This document shows, one piece after another, positions 51,501 to 61,500 of a stretch of 64,000 nucleotides of DNA. Position 1 is the stretch's first letter; every line of letters starts with the position of its first letter. The DNA comes from an uncultured Oscillospiraceae bacterium (lineage in GTDB: Bacteria; Bacillota_A; Clostridia; Oscillospirales; Acutalibacteraceae). Under the pieces are notes generated by a model. That model had not been told where the DNA came from, made no database searches, and worked only from the letters and a program-made list of their open reading frames with translations. The translations under genes and the position numbers were made by a program. The stretch lies in contig CAJUTL010000004.1 in assembly GCA_910589395.1 (NCBI GenBank), positions 1 through 64,000 on the forward strand, written 5' to 3'.

Positions 51501-54500
51501 TAAAGTATAAGGCCAGAGAAGCCCAGGAATGGTGGACCGATGACCAGATGCTGGCGGCAGGTATGAATAAGCTGCCGGTAAATGTTGTGATCCCCTCCGC
51601 GCAGACGCTGACCTTGTCTGACGACGGTGTGTACGAGGTGACCGCTTCCGTGGTAAACGGCTCCGGCATCGTCAGTGACACCAGAACCGTAAGATTCACC
51701 ATAGATAAGACAGCCCCCAGCGGACTGGACGTTCAGTTCCTCAATGAGGACGGCAGCGAGTACGTTTCCAACGTGTGGACAAAAAATGTGCGGATCGTGG
51801 CGTCCGGCGCTACCGATATCAACGCGGAATCCGCTGAATATCAGTATTCCACCGATGGCGGCAAAACCTGGATCACCCTGGGCGGCCTGACACAGGGTTC
51901 TGCTGAGGTAGAATTTGAAAAGAGCGGAAAATATACCGTTCTGGTCAGGGCAATAGATAAGGCCGGCAACGAAGCGGTTTATCCCCGCACGGTGTTGGTA
52001 TGTATCGATACCACCCCGCCGGAAACCAAGGGACCGACGCTGACCGCTACCTCCACGATGAAGGACATCCTGGACGAATACGTGATCAGCCTGAGCTTTG
52101 ACGATACGACCGGCAATATTTATTCGATTCGGAACGATGAGGTCAACGAACTGGATCGGGAAGTAGCTGTACCCGCGGGAGAAAGCATATACTTTGAGTT
52201 CCATCCCGCTGAAGGGCATATTTTGGGCACCGTGACCTACGCAGGCCAGGATGTGACCGGAAAGATACAGCACAGCGCCGAGAGAGACGCTGACTATCTG
52301 GAGATCGAAAATGTAAGAGAGGACGCGACCCTTTCCGCCACCTTCCCGAAAACGGAGCTGGAGGCCCCGGTGTACCGGAGCCTTACCCGCAGTATGGCGG
52401 CTGTACAGTTTGCGGCGGCAAGAACCGTGTCCGATGAAGAACCGAAAGCGAATATCACGCCTTTGGCAGATCCCGGAGAAGAAGGGGGAGAGGGTTCCGA
52501 AGAGCCTACAGAGCCTACAGAGCCGGATCCTGTAGATCCCACGGTGATGTACAATGTGGAGGCTCATGAGCTGGATAGCCATGGATTTGTTTCCCTGTCT
52601 CAGAATCAGGTGCTCCCCGGAGGAAAGGTGCTGGTGACACTGCGTCCCAACGCCGGGTATCGGGTAGCCACGTTCATGGTGAATTCCGAGGTCATCGATG
52701 TGAGCACGCTCACAAAGGTTGAGCACAGCAATGTGCGTACCTATGAGCTTACCGTTGATCAAGACAACACCATTGTCTGGGCAGGATTTGAAAAAGTTCC
52801 CACCCGTGTACTGCGCCTGTCTACCTCTGATTGCGGCAGTGTAACGATCTTTGACAGCGAAGAAAACGTGTTGAACAGTGGTGACGGCGAATATCGTGTT
52901 CCTGAGGAAGAAGAGATCTATATCCAGATGGACTCCGATGACGGCTACAGTACAAAATCTCTGCTCATCAATGGCGCTCAGCCTGATGGCTTCCTTCCGG
53001 GCGCGGCTGTTTACGAGTACTATGTGCCGGCCTACACAGGCGAGGGCGAAGATCCCGGTATCGATGTAAAGGTAGAATTTGATGTGCTCAGTACAGCGCG
53101 GCGTGTCTATAAGGTAAGTGTGGGAGTGTCCGCCGAAGACGGCCTGACTCACGGTACCATTGTTTCCGCCGGAGACGCCATCAATCTTCCGATTGGCGGA
53201 GCCAGAACCTTTATGATCACACCTGAGCCCGGCTATAAGATTTCCCATCTCTACTTGAGCCATCAGGTCGATGGAGATATGGATACTGAGGACATGGTCG
53301 GAAGCAGCGACTTGAAATTATTGCCCGGAGATGTCAGGAAGTATCAATATACCTTGAGAGATCCCGGCAGTAACGGTACGCTGGAGGTCATTTTTGACCG
53401 GCAGACCTATAAGATCAGTACCCAACCCGGTGTGGGCGGCGCGATCGGCTTGAAAGCGGCGGATGGCGGAAACCTGGCTGTTACCGCTGTTCCTGAGGGC
53501 AAGGACGTATTGATCCTGCCTCTGCCAAAGGCCGGTTACCGGGTCAAGTCTCTCACGATCTTTGAAATGAATGGTGTTACCGCTACAACAAGCTATTCCG
53601 TGGGCGCGGTAAGCTCTTACGTACTGAAGAACATTCATTCCAATATTCGCGTGGAGGCCGAGTTTACAGAGAGAACTGTCAATCATATCGAAACTACGCA
53701 TATGATCACGGCAGTGGCAAATAACGTAAAGGATGCCGATGACGCTTTGGCGGAAGAGCCTTACCAGTTCCGTATTGCTGATGGCCCGGAAAGCGATCAT
53801 AACAGGAATGTCAGCGAATGGAGCGAGTGGAGCGAATCCAATACCATTTCCTATACGGGAATTCTGACAAAAGGTGCGGAGAAGGAAATTCCGTTGGAGC
53901 CCAATAAGCAGTATTATGTATCTGTCCGCACCCGTGACCGGGTAGGAAATATCAGCGATGAAAAGATTTCTACCGTATACGCCATGGCCAACATGCCCGG
54001 AACTCTGGGCGCGGAGGCACTGGATGACGCAGGTAACTACGCTACGAAGAGCGTAGCGCTTACTGTGGATACCAGCGGGAACCCAGAGGGAACGGAATAC
54101 ATGGTCTATGTATCCAATTCCAGCTCCATGACGGATATGTTCATCGCTAACGAGGAGGAGCCCGGCGGCGGCTGGGCAACCCTAAGCGATGGTGATAAGT
54201 TCATTATTCGGGGCCTGACCCCCGGCCGGTGGTACCATTTGCAGGTAGTGGCGAGAAACCACGATGGGTACAGCACCAGCTTGAACAGTAAGGATATCAC
54301 CAGCATTATGCTGAGCCCTGCGGCTCCGCCCGCCGACAGCTTCTACTTTGAGGAGCCGGCTTCTCCCATGTCACCTATTGTGTTGAACTGGGATGCGCCT
54401 ACCGGAGAAGTGAAGGGCGTACAGATCTACCGCGATGGTATGTTCCTGGTAGAGCTGGACACGGAGACCCTGTCCTATGAAGATGCCAGGGTAAACTTTG

Positions 54501-57500
54501 CGGCGGACGCTGTTTACAAGTACAGCTATGCCTATGTGAACGCCGCGGGTGTCGGCTCCAGCAGAATGGCGGTCAGCGGAGAGTATTACAGATCCAAGTA
54601 CAGCTCTACCGCAGATCCGGAAAAGTCCTCAAAGATGGATCATCTGATCGAGCTGACAGAGTATGAATATCTGTTCTCCGAGACCATGACCTATCCCTGC
54701 TTCCAATATGGCTGCAAGGAGCCTGTTTCCGCCAGCACTGCCGGTACGGAAAACAGCGGCAGGATCACGGTGCAGATGAATTATAATCCCAACGAAAGCG
54801 GCCGTTACCAGAAGTACTTCCTGACGCTCAAGGCCTTTGAGAAGGAAACAGACGCGGAAGGCGAGCCTGTGCTGGGTGAAGACGGGAAACCGATCTACCA
54901 CGAGGTGGATATCACCAAGTGGGATCCCACCAAAGCAAACCGCGAAGCGGACGGCGTTACCCAGAAGGCCAAGGAGACAAAGGTCACTCAGGTATCCGGC
55001 GAGACCGCGGCCAGGGCTACCTGGGAAAACCTGAGCACGGCCTATGAGTACAAGATCTATGTGAAAGAGATCCGCTCCAACGGCGCGACCACCTCTGAGA
55101 ACCTGGGCGGTCAGACCCAGGGTGTAGAATACTCACTGGGCAAGCAGTTTGTGGTGAACCGGGATGGATACTATTTTGAGTATACCAAGGATTCCTCCAC
55201 GCCTCATCTGAGCACGGCCAGCGGCACCTGGACCGAAGCGGAGCTGGCAGCCTATACCAGATATGCGGAAGAGGGCTGGGACACCCCGGTAAACGAGCAG
55301 TATATCACCTTCAATAAGAGCCCCTCCGTGGAGCTGGCGAAGGAAGAGGATCGTTATTACGATAACGATGCCGGAAAGGTTCAGACCGCCGGCGACGGAA
55401 AGCCCTATCTCCTGGTAGACCAGAGCATGGCGGATAAAACCTTCCATGTGAATGTGGCTGCCTGGGATCCGGACGGCTCCCGTGCGGAAAGCACCGTTAA
55501 GCCTGCTGTCAATGGCACGATCGCCACAGTACCGGGCGCGGCGCCTGAACTCACCGAGGCAATGCCCAAGAGCCAGGAAGCGGCAACCCAGAGAGAGAAT
55601 CTGTATCCTGTTACCTTTGACGCCAGCGGATTGCCCACCGGAGTATACACCTCCATGGAAATACGGGCATCTGACAGCGACACGGAGACAAAGAAGACCA
55701 CTGATGAACTCCGGCTGGTCATAAACCGCAATACACCTCAGTCCTCTGTGGTAGGAGGCACCTCCAGACAGCTGGAAAATCAAGCTGTTTATCAGAAGAG
55801 CGATCTGGTACAGGTAAAGGCGGCCGCCGCAAGAGACAGCGCGGCTTCCACCAACCTGAGCAAGGTAGCGTTGCTGGTGATGCCCGCCGAATATCAGGCG
55901 GCTTTGGGCTCCAGTGATTACAACACGCTGTATCAGCAGCTGTGTGTGACTGGAGACGCCGCTGTGGTGGCAAAGGCAACGGCGCTCCTGGGTGCGGATG
56001 CTTCCAGCCCCAGGTTTGTAGTGGGCGGAAAACTGACAGTGGATGGAATGAATTTGGCCATTGCCAGAGTAGCGCCGCCTGTGACCAAATATGTGACCAT
56101 TACAGAAGAGCAGTACAATGCGCGCTTGGCCACGGCTGGTGATAAGCTCCTGAAGGACGTTGGCAGCAAGACCACCTACTGGGCCGAACTGGAATATGCC
56201 TTGGCGGAGAATATCTGCTCCTGGCTGAAAACCGGCGAAGGCGATACGGTAATTCCCGATGTGGAGCTGAAGGCTACCGACAGGGAAAACACCTATATGA
56301 TGAAGCTGGTCGCCAAGTTCGGCGGGAACAGTTCTTCTCAAACAGTGGACTTCGTAATCAAGGCAGCGCCTTATACTGAGATTCGCTCCAAGAAGAGCTT
56401 TATTTGGAGAGATACCTCCAAGGCAGAGTACGATTACTATGTTACGGAAGAGTACACGATACAGAACATCATAGACAAGTACAATGAGTGCTACGATCCC
56501 AGTAACATCACCTTTGAAGATCCTCTGCCCGACACAGATAAGGCCTATACCACCAAGGTGGAAAACGGCAAGACCGTTTACCTGGTCTACAAGCTGGTGG
56601 ATTCGGAAGGAAACGTGGGTAACGACTACATTTCCGGTGAAGTAAAAACCAATTTGGGCGTCCACCCGCAGTTTGATGAGGTAGGCGTGCTGCTGGTAAC
56701 AGACCGCAGCTATAATCCCAACACAGGAGCAGAATTCCCAATAGGATATATCGATTCTCCTGTGTATGTAAACTACAATCATACGCCGGTTACGGTAGGC
56801 GGAAACCTGAAGTTTGGTGTCAGCGGCTTAAGTGAAGGAGCCACTTATTATCTGTGGTCTTACTACAAGCTGCCGGATAAGCCCAGGGTATATAGCGCAG
56901 GTCATGTAGTGCTGACTACGGAAGACAGCTTCCAGATGGCGCAGTATGGCTTTACAAGAAGCAAGTACTCCTATAAGGAAGCAGATTATCCGGAGGGCCG
57001 GCCTTTGGCGTTCAACATCAATAAGCTGGGGAGCGCCGATGCCAGTGCTACTGTGCGAGTCACTCCGCACTATTATGAGGCGGACGAATTCGGCAATCTG
57101 ATTCTGGAGGGCGGCAACCCCATCGAACTGACCGGCGAAGCGTTGATAGCGGCAAAGGAGACCTTTGGATTTGCCGGCGGCAGAGAGTATGATACCATTA
57201 CATTTGGCGCTTCCACCAGTAAAGATGTGTATTTGACCTTGCAGGATACGGATAAGATGCAGGGGCACATGGTTGTAAGGCTGGTACTTTCCATTGAGAA
57301 TTCTGATGAAGGCTATTGCTATGTAAGTAACGGCGGCGCCTATACCGACGTCTTCATTCAGGACGATGAAAGCCCGGTCACAAGCTATATTCTGGGCGTC
57401 ATCAACAAGGACGAGAACGGCCAGCCCTTCATGAAAGAGGTGCTGAATACCTCTACCGGGGCGATAGATCGTTATGAATACCAGTTCTCCGGCTTGCAGG

Positions 57501-58390
57501 TGGATTACAGCCAGCTTACCAGTCTTGTACTGTCCTATGAAAATCGTGGAACGGGCGATCTGGAAAATATTACGGCGGCAGTGTACGACGACCGTGAGGG
57601 CGCTACTCCCAGCAGTTACTTTGAAGCGGAGAGGCCCAGCGAGACCAACCTGAAGCAGTCTTTGGGCGGCATCGGCACAGTGGAGATCCACCCCGTGTCC
57701 GGCCTGGAGGACGGTGTATATGAGGGCTGGGTATTCCTGAGCGCCGACCATGTGGAAGAACCGGTCAAGATAAAGATCCGTCAGGTAGTGGGACAGAGCA
57801 CCCTGAAGGGCCGCATCTACATCACACCTGAAATGCCTGCCTTGAACGAACGTACCGGCGTGGCGAAGATCTCCCTGTATGACGCGGAAAACGCAACCCT
57901 GCAGGAAGACGGCAGCTTCAACGTGCCTCCGGTTTATACCACGGAGAGCAAGGAATACGGCGGCGAGTTTGAGATTCAGAATATTCTGAATAAGGGCGCC
58001 TACAGCGGTGGTAAGTATTACATCGTTGTAGAAAGGGACGGCTTCCTTACCTATAACGGGCGGAAATACCGGCCCAGGCCCACAGCCTATTCTCTGGAGC
58101 TGGGAACCACCAGTAAGACCTATACCTTTGACCTTCGTCTGATCGGCGGCGATGTGAACGGTGACCAGAAGGTCAACGATACCGACCTGAATATCCTGAT
58201 CGAGCACTACAACCGGTATACAGGTCAGCCGGGTACCTCTCCCGAGGAAGAGGCGATCATTAAGCGCTGCGACTTTAACCAGGACGGCGTAGTCAATGCG
58301 CTGGACCGCGGCTTCCTGATCGGAAACCTGGGCAATACGGATGAACATTATCCGTACCGCAGCTTCTCCCCGATCCAGCCGGACGCGTAA
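45527..58390 (+). CDS. Giant dockerin-bearing surface protein 2 (about 4287 aa)
   Basis: A secreted protein starting at the ATG with AAAGGAGG upstream and a signal peptide at about 1-40 (RLIVVALLLAMLMAVVGSTA). Residues 490-800 hold Ig-like units with a VDLTSPKAP-type edge; a second such group lies near 1980-2180 (FTIDKTAPSG, CIDTTPPET). Residues about 790-1210 are a Cys-containing domain of unknown type. An acidic Glu/Pro linker (about 2320) precedes three or four InlB-like/bacterial repeats (about 2340-2720). Then fn3-like units follow (near 2720-3050). The end (about 4205-4265) is a type I dockerin with two Ca loops, DVNGDQKVNDTDLNIL and DFNQDGVVNALDRGFL. It has no SLH domain, so it must be held by another protein. 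Confidence 0.88.
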   Translation: MSKMKASFRKGNFGRRLIVVALLLAMLMAVVGSTAALAWNAEFSILVAGSSTVKQDGVLTASLTETLNFQSDKVFVGTSGMNKVYSLRITLTNIDENTPLQLQVSNSSGKNKWTEERDKNDRLYYTYKSREALTKGSFDTLMSQLSIGFNSSSQEKYGEGSVSIKAYRNGSVSDWNQITNRPYSEYTCSFRFYNYAQGEANSDSKKMDYKSDYAASYDSSYSSDVPDGQVNTGVLVESPDAAGGKAEFDLYLTEKGRGLKASVGYQIKKSTEAWTTSVTQKYVREIDDLSAWNLDEPIHISVEGLEAGKTYDIRGMIATDGKTNTPKYTSELSFNYRKPNINSFSIGGVTTIYQGGKGLMNLSMLTTFNDSNAVGVENYVGADGRTYSGPALKADIYFTANRDFTTTTDEDGNEVYGEDHSAWYQIPSYSTTKEMTDSNGTVSATFAKTWLNFHVPSCLQDLGVAGNTAPINSTTCAFKLVVTDLYTGYTAVSYSDPFTIDSGAPTKPVMRAVSGGENKDLSLDKAVVVGGTGEDGAAQVSINIGDSQDNGGSGIKQYSYSMYYLPTDSVPGGLSTTAAVLQRLSTYTPTTYDTGCDYKDWASLSDKLDSSGNPVSNMTELVVSKDGYYRVVARAEDEAGFISEVVEGYFRVDLTSPKAPQARLAKKESGSFKPYDNRTYTESDVWAFAYSEPQTGKALKTFKFSTNGGLTWTDISTIASDKKLVKLTNTSDTVPVYTGNNYTSSQNFVYQVGIDLTGLGYSDYVPLLFKAVDMLGNESMVSNEVAMRTSSNVTTVATLSHDPIEVAMALGNTELEMERNIVPLKMRAAKMINEKYYGTSGSSNINAADFNPYLYTQSHTCTYTTDSGTGACTQGASCPYNIVEAKGYSIYKPEWINISGLMSGDASKKITEWAQYDHDTRTGSSVAINENGRVRAYTDRHAVGNGDNGEDTNACMMRKRHIMDIGGNSDWSKILFAGVSEEANSDWLFYHFSQNTNKSIIFTMDTAKCDFHTYRQSGFWFNTTIRKNQAGTWVVSGYRVMIVQGGGSWSLTDKRGQTSACGIQVQKFTDQPVETLADSGGTNTGTVIATANLSGSGATIQNFMIDLTGSTCSIYKIENTMADSNLNVKYFRANGNKILNNVSTPRPTVDGHTIGDVDDASNPYRDTDCYGFGPVIGYDSHSCQIETRVEFSNIAIFYNVGRTLSEVVTEPSWGEGKARFIMNLSDDPQGDFSDPILTAQIQWRLNNDKARYVGWGKASQRQGTIDFLNRMAGQGATDADRALYGMYESRLGSGPQGTAQEYTDIATYITQQYYIELGFNTDNGPIKDQVSPSGGLQKGVAYTLDNISNLHLAVNPPERGESSANPDFPAGRWYMVHDPKGMGDEVDVRSGQYSDALETGITLPGRYTYYFAPSEEDVKNNTLDPATAVFDFVVNQRPVAQFAATIANQGSTKVLQVTDVSYDPDCPSGPISEGGVQLSGIVKREWKYQFLTKSGDKLVVSRESGWSTSSLNGRTLNSLTGYNDMPSGTVLTIYERVTDTATRRVAVKNASGQVTGYRYEAINGAVSDVCQVNATEGVTVTYAPQSVMSMTPTIMYDTASDAGSSHRSIKVERLSSHPQKNYFTPSFAINLTEVGIEGANKESGYTQLTKSGNDYYYGSQLVLKCVTAPTATGNIGNGEIGSTGGVWEVPYSFISARGQIGKHIKIQLTERTYGLSAASAALGKTEKDYIPDQSARSILYEKDTQAPTAQVVTTGMLVAGSSEQQPYAANSYLDVTSNDKFVMINVGGSEDQEGVLRGYGYYFYDKNASGTETKWYKMNADGTLTQVSNAKTALQQLPKTGGSIKIGRAAMRKTPVDSLNVAVFAYDNQTGMANETGGNQTAKTRITDIKLTISKPMPPEISVTNMMNQNVAYISNENGSQANIAAGKTDTQTTDLFDFSSTNVTVRFDPRKAKYAPNSSGDLVLNAGGQEYYQDYYGAADMTGVANIRYSIKYKAREAQEWWTDDQMLAAGMNKLPVNVVIPSAQTLTLSDDGVYEVTASVVNGSGIVSDTRTVRFTIDKTAPSGLDVQFLNEDGSEYVSNVWTKNVRIVASGATDINAESAEYQYSTDGGKTWITLGGLTQGSAEVEFEKSGKYTVLVRAIDKAGNEAVYPRTVLVCIDTTPPETKGPTLTATSTMKDILDEYVISLSFDDTTGNIYSIRNDEVNELDREVAVPAGESIYFEFHPAEGHILGTVTYAGQDVTGKIQHSAERDADYLEIENVREDATLSATFPKTELEAPVYRSLTRSMAAVQFAAARTVSDEEPKANITPLADPGEEGGEGSEEPTEPTEPDPVDPTVMYNVEAHELDSHGFVSLSQNQVLPGGKVLVTLRPNAGYRVATFMVNSEVIDVSTLTKVEHSNVRTYELTVDQDNTIVWAGFEKVPTRVLRLSTSDCGSVTIFDSEENVLNSGDGEYRVPEEEEIYIQMDSDDGYSTKSLLINGAQPDGFLPGAAVYEYYVPAYTGEGEDPGIDVKVEFDVLSTARRVYKVSVGVSAEDGLTHGTIVSAGDAINLPIGGARTFMITPEPGYKISHLYLSHQVDGDMDTEDMVGSSDLKLLPGDVRKYQYTLRDPGSNGTLEVIFDRQTYKISTQPGVGGAIGLKAADGGNLAVTAVPEGKDVLILPLPKAGYRVKSLTIFEMNGVTATTSYSVGAVSSYVLKNIHSNIRVEAEFTERTVNHIETTHMITAVANNVKDADDALAEEPYQFRIADGPESDHNRNVSEWSEWSESNTISYTGILTKGAEKEIPLEPNKQYYVSVRTRDRVGNISDEKISTVYAMANMPGTLGAEALDDAGNYATKSVALTVDTSGNPEGTEYMVYVSNSSSMTDMFIANEEEPGGGWATLSDGDKFIIRGLTPGRWYHLQVVARNHDGYSTSLNSKDITSIMLSPAAPPADSFYFEEPASPMSPIVLNWDAPTGEVKGVQIYRDGMFLVELDTETLSYEDARVNFAADAVYKYSYAYVNAAGVGSSRMAVSGEYYRSKYSSTADPEKSSKMDHLIELTEYEYLFSETMTYPCFQYGCKEPVSASTAGTENSGRITVQMNYNPNESGRYQKYFLTLKAFEKETDAEGEPVLGEDGKPIYHEVDITKWDPTKANREADGVTQKAKETKVTQVSGETAARATWENLSTAYEYKIYVKEIRSNGATTSENLGGQTQGVEYSLGKQFVVNRDGYYFEYTKDSSTPHLSTASGTWTEAELAAYTRYAEEGWDTPVNEQYITFNKSPSVELAKEEDRYYDNDAGKVQTAGDGKPYLLVDQSMADKTFHVNVAAWDPDGSRAESTVKPAVNGTIATVPGAAPELTEAMPKSQEAATQRENLYPVTFDASGLPTGVYTSMEIRASDSDTETKKTTDELRLVINRNTPQSSVVGGTSRQLENQAVYQKSDLVQVKAAAARDSAASTNLSKVALLVMPAEYQAALGSSDYNTLYQQLCVTGDAAVVAKATALLGADASSPRFVVGGKLTVDGMNLAIARVAPPVTKYVTITEEQYNARLATAGDKLLKDVGSKTTYWAELEYALAENICSWLKTGEGDTVIPDVELKATDRENTYMMKLVAKFGGNSSSQTVDFVIKAAPYTEIRSKKSFIWRDTSKAEYDYYVTEEYTIQNIIDKYNECYDPSNITFEDPLPDTDKAYTTKVENGKTVYLVYKLVDSEGNVGNDYISGEVKTNLGVHPQFDEVGVLLVTDRSYNPNTGAEFPIGYIDSPVYVNYNHTPVTVGGNLKFGVSGLSEGATYYLWSYYKLPDKPRVYSAGHVVLTTEDSFQMAQYGFTRSKYSYKEADYPEGRPLAFNINKLGSADASATVRVTPHYYEADEFGNLILEGGNPIELTGEALIAAKETFGFAGGREYDTITFGASTSKDVYLTLQDTDKMQGHMVVRLVLSIENSDEGYCYVSNGGAYTDVFIQDDESPVTSYILGVINKDENGQPFMKEVLNTSTGAIDRYEYQFSGLQVDYSQLTSLVLSYENRGTGDLENITAAVYDDREGATPSSYFEAERPSETNLKQSLGGIGTVEIHPVSGLEDGVYEGWVFLSADHVEEPVKIKIRQVVGQSTLKGRIYITPEMPALNERTGVAKISLYDAENATLQEDGSFNVPPVYTTESKEYGGEFEIQNILNKGAYSGGKYYIVVERDGFLTYNGRKYRPRPTAYSLELGTTSKTYTFDLRLIGGDVNGDQKVNDTDLNILIEHYNRYTGQPGTSPEEEAIIKRCDFNQDGVVNALDRGFLIGNLGNTDEHYPYRSFSPIQPDA

Positions 58391-58442
58391 GAAATAACCT
58401 CCCCATTTACCGGGGACTTAAGACGATCCCAAACGGGACCGC

Positions 58443-58491
58443 CTTGAGCAGAGGGAAAAGCTTTGCTTTTCTCCCTGCTCAGGGCAGCCCC
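58443..58491 (+). promoter_or_regulatory. Large hairpin between giant genes 2 and 3
   Basis: TTGAGCAGAGGGAAAAGC pairs with GCTTTTCTCCCTGCTCAG around a short loop. There is no T-tract, so it may stabilise mRNA or act as a processing site rather than a terminator. No promoter was found in the 170-base gap, so giant gene 3 is probably cotranscribed. Confidence 0.5.
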
Positions 58492-58560
58492 AATGCTCTG
58501 AGCAAGAAAGACTTCAAATATTACAGTTCTGCTTATGAAAAAATAAGGAGAGTGGATCAC

Positions 58561-61500
58561 ATGAAAAAGAAAATGAAACGGGTGTTGTCCTTCCTTTTGG
58601 CAGTGACGCTGCTGCTTAGCAGCGCACCATTGGCATCCGCCAGAATCAGTCCGGACACACAGAATGCCCAGGCGGGTATCCGGTTGGAGCAATCGAAATT
58701 TGACTCCGGAAACGGTATTCTGGAAATGAAGGTATTGGCCACAGGTGTGGGCAATTACGGGATCCATTCGGGCCGCATTCTGTTTTCTGTGGATCCGAAG
58801 GTGTTGACTCCCTATTTGGCTAGCGGCAAGGAGCCTTTGCAGGTGTCTTCCGACAAGGGAAAGACCGGAGGCTACGGCTTAAAGGGAGAAAGCCCCATCG
58901 GCAGTTTTTCCGATGCGGTAGGAGGAAGTGTTACACAGCCTACTTCCAAAATACGGGTGGACGAGTCCCAGAGTAAATATGTGGTGGTTTCTCCGGAAGA
59001 AGGAGAAAGCGGAGAGTCCCCCCGTACTTATCTGAGCTATGAATTCACGCTGAATACCAGTGCGGACAGCGGCGTGGAAGTGGAAGCGGGCGTTCTCTAC
59101 TTCAAAGTGAAAAATAACGATATCGGAAATCTGACGGACAACAGCTTCCGGCTGGGTACGGCAGATGATATTGGCTATGTAGAGGAGACCAGAAGCTATG
59201 ACGAGGAAAAGGCCATTGTGTCCAGCACAGCGGCCTATACCATCGCGGCTATCGAATACATCAGCACTACTGTAAGCGGCGGCAGCACAAAGCGGAACGA
59301 GGTAGGCTATTATTACGATGTACTTCCCGCGGTCGATGCCAATATCGGTGTCAACTATAATGTGCCCCGCCAGATCCGCAACATAGATGTGACTACCGGC
59401 CAGGATATTTCCAATGATCCCGAGCGTTGGAACATTGGTATTTATTATACCGGCTGGGATGTTCCGGCCATTACCCATCTGTACGTGGGCGCGCAGAGCA
59501 TCACGGAAGAGGTTCCCAAGGCCGGGCAGACCAAAACCACCAGCATCGATTATACCGGTAAGATCAAGGGTATCGATGTGAAGGATCGGGTGCGCTCTTT
59601 TGCGCCTACCGATTTGTACTGGGAATTCTGCGATGCGGAGGGAAATCCCATTACAAACGAAGAGGACATGCCCAAGGGTGTGAGCTTTGAGACAGAAATG
59701 GTGGAAAAGGACGGCGTACAGGTAGAGGCTTACACAGGCCAGCTAAAAATTACGCCGGAAGCTTCTCAAAACGAGGGCGAGAATCTGACCGTGTATTTCA
59801 GAGCCTCCAGAAACCTGGTTTACATGGAGGAGCATGTTCCTGCTGTGGACGATAGAATCGGTTTTCGTGCCTATTCTGTTTTGAGCGTTGCTTTGACGAA
59901 AGAGACCTCTGTGCCTACTTCTGTAGCGGTACAGGACGAGAAAGGCAACAGTACCGGACAGATTGATATTTCTTCTGTAGAGCCTGGCAGCTTCCAGGAA
60001 AAGGGCCTGGATCTTACAGTAGATGTAAAAGATCAATATGGATACTCCATCGGGGCAGGAACCCTATTCCTTTCCCTGAGTGGAGAAAAATCGGATGCTT
60101 TTATTCTGACTCCTCAGGACGGAGCGACAGAGGACGAGGACGGCCTGATTGCCTGGAACGGGACGACTCCAATCAAGGTGAAATTCAGCTTTGGAGAAGA
60201 TAAAACCGCGGCGGATGCACAGGCGGGAGACATGAAAATACAGGCGACCTTCCACCCCGCCGGGATCGGAGATACTTCTCAGGATAAGCAGGGTTTTTAT
60301 ACGGCTGCCCTGCAAAAGGAAGAATCCCGCTTTTCATCTGTGGAATTAGTGCGCTATACCGATGCGTCTTTTGCGAATGTGGAACCTTCCACAGAGCTTG
60401 CGCTGCCTGCTACCATAAATGGTATCAAGATTCCACGCCGAACCTATTACGTGGCCAAGCTATACGATCAGTATCACCAGGAGATGCCGGCTGTGACAGA
60501 TCCGAAGGCATACCAGTGGTCTATTGTAGATGAAAAGGGAGACGTTGTTCAGGATGAGAATGTCGAGATATGGGATTCTCAAGAGCAAGGAAGTACTCCT
60601 TACCGGAACTGCTTATCTATTACCAGCAGCTATGCGGAAAAAGAGATCAGGCTCAAAGTGTCCGTCGCAATTGAGGGCGGCGCGAAGGATTCTGATACTG
60701 CGGTGCTGACCATTACTCGGGGCTCTTCTCAGTTTGGCCATGTGCGGGTGAAGAGTACTATTTATCCTGATGGCACGGAGGAAAAGCCCTTCCAGCTGAA
60801 GATTGCCACGGTGGATCAGTACGGCGCGGACTATATCATGACGGAAGAAGATCTGGCTAAGCTGCAGCTGAAATGGGAAATCGATACCAGCAAGGAACAT
60901 AATGATCCCGTTCCCTATCAGGTGACAGAGGATGGCCTTTTAACTGTGTACGGGAATCAACATCCCGAAGTGCATGTAAAGGTTACGCCTACCTATAATG
61001 GCAAAACGGAAGCCTCTGATACTGGTACATTGGTATGGGGTGGTATCCGGGCTCTGGATTCTATTGAGTTGGCAATAGATAAAACTACCTATGCTGTTCC
61101 GGAGGTTTCGGAAACAGGGGAAAATGGTGTTTTATCTGTTCCTGTAACGGCGAAGTTCTTTGACCAGTATGAGGAACCCTGGAGCCTGAAGGACGGGGAA
61201 ACCGTAGTATACAAGCCTGAGAGAGGCCAATATGATGGTGTTGTATTGGAAACCGGTGCCCTGAATGGGGAGAAAACGGAGCAAAAACTTACGTTTACTG
61301 TTACCTCTGAGGCGGCAAAAGGGAAAATAGATCTGACTGCGGAGACTGCTAATGTAACAGGGAGCCGCACGGTAGAATTGACAAAGAACGATAGCAAAGT
61401 CGATAGAGCGGAAGTGGTAAACGAAGCTGTAAAGAGCATGGGAACCACCGTTCTGGAAACTAAATGTTATGACCAGTATGGTGCACAGATTCCTGCCGCC

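Noticed and set aside
41315..53263. Very long antisense open frames under giant genes 1 and 2 (for example 41315-44746 and 50045-53263, minus strand)
   Set aside because: They have no ribosome sites, signal peptides or family motifs. They are explained by the codon pattern of the sense genes, whose domain content is unmistakable.
58141..58330. Dockerin as evidence for a cellulosome
   Set aside because: No glycoside hydrolase, carbohydrate-binding or classical scaffoldin modules are visible in the window. The dockerin is more likely used for surface assembly.
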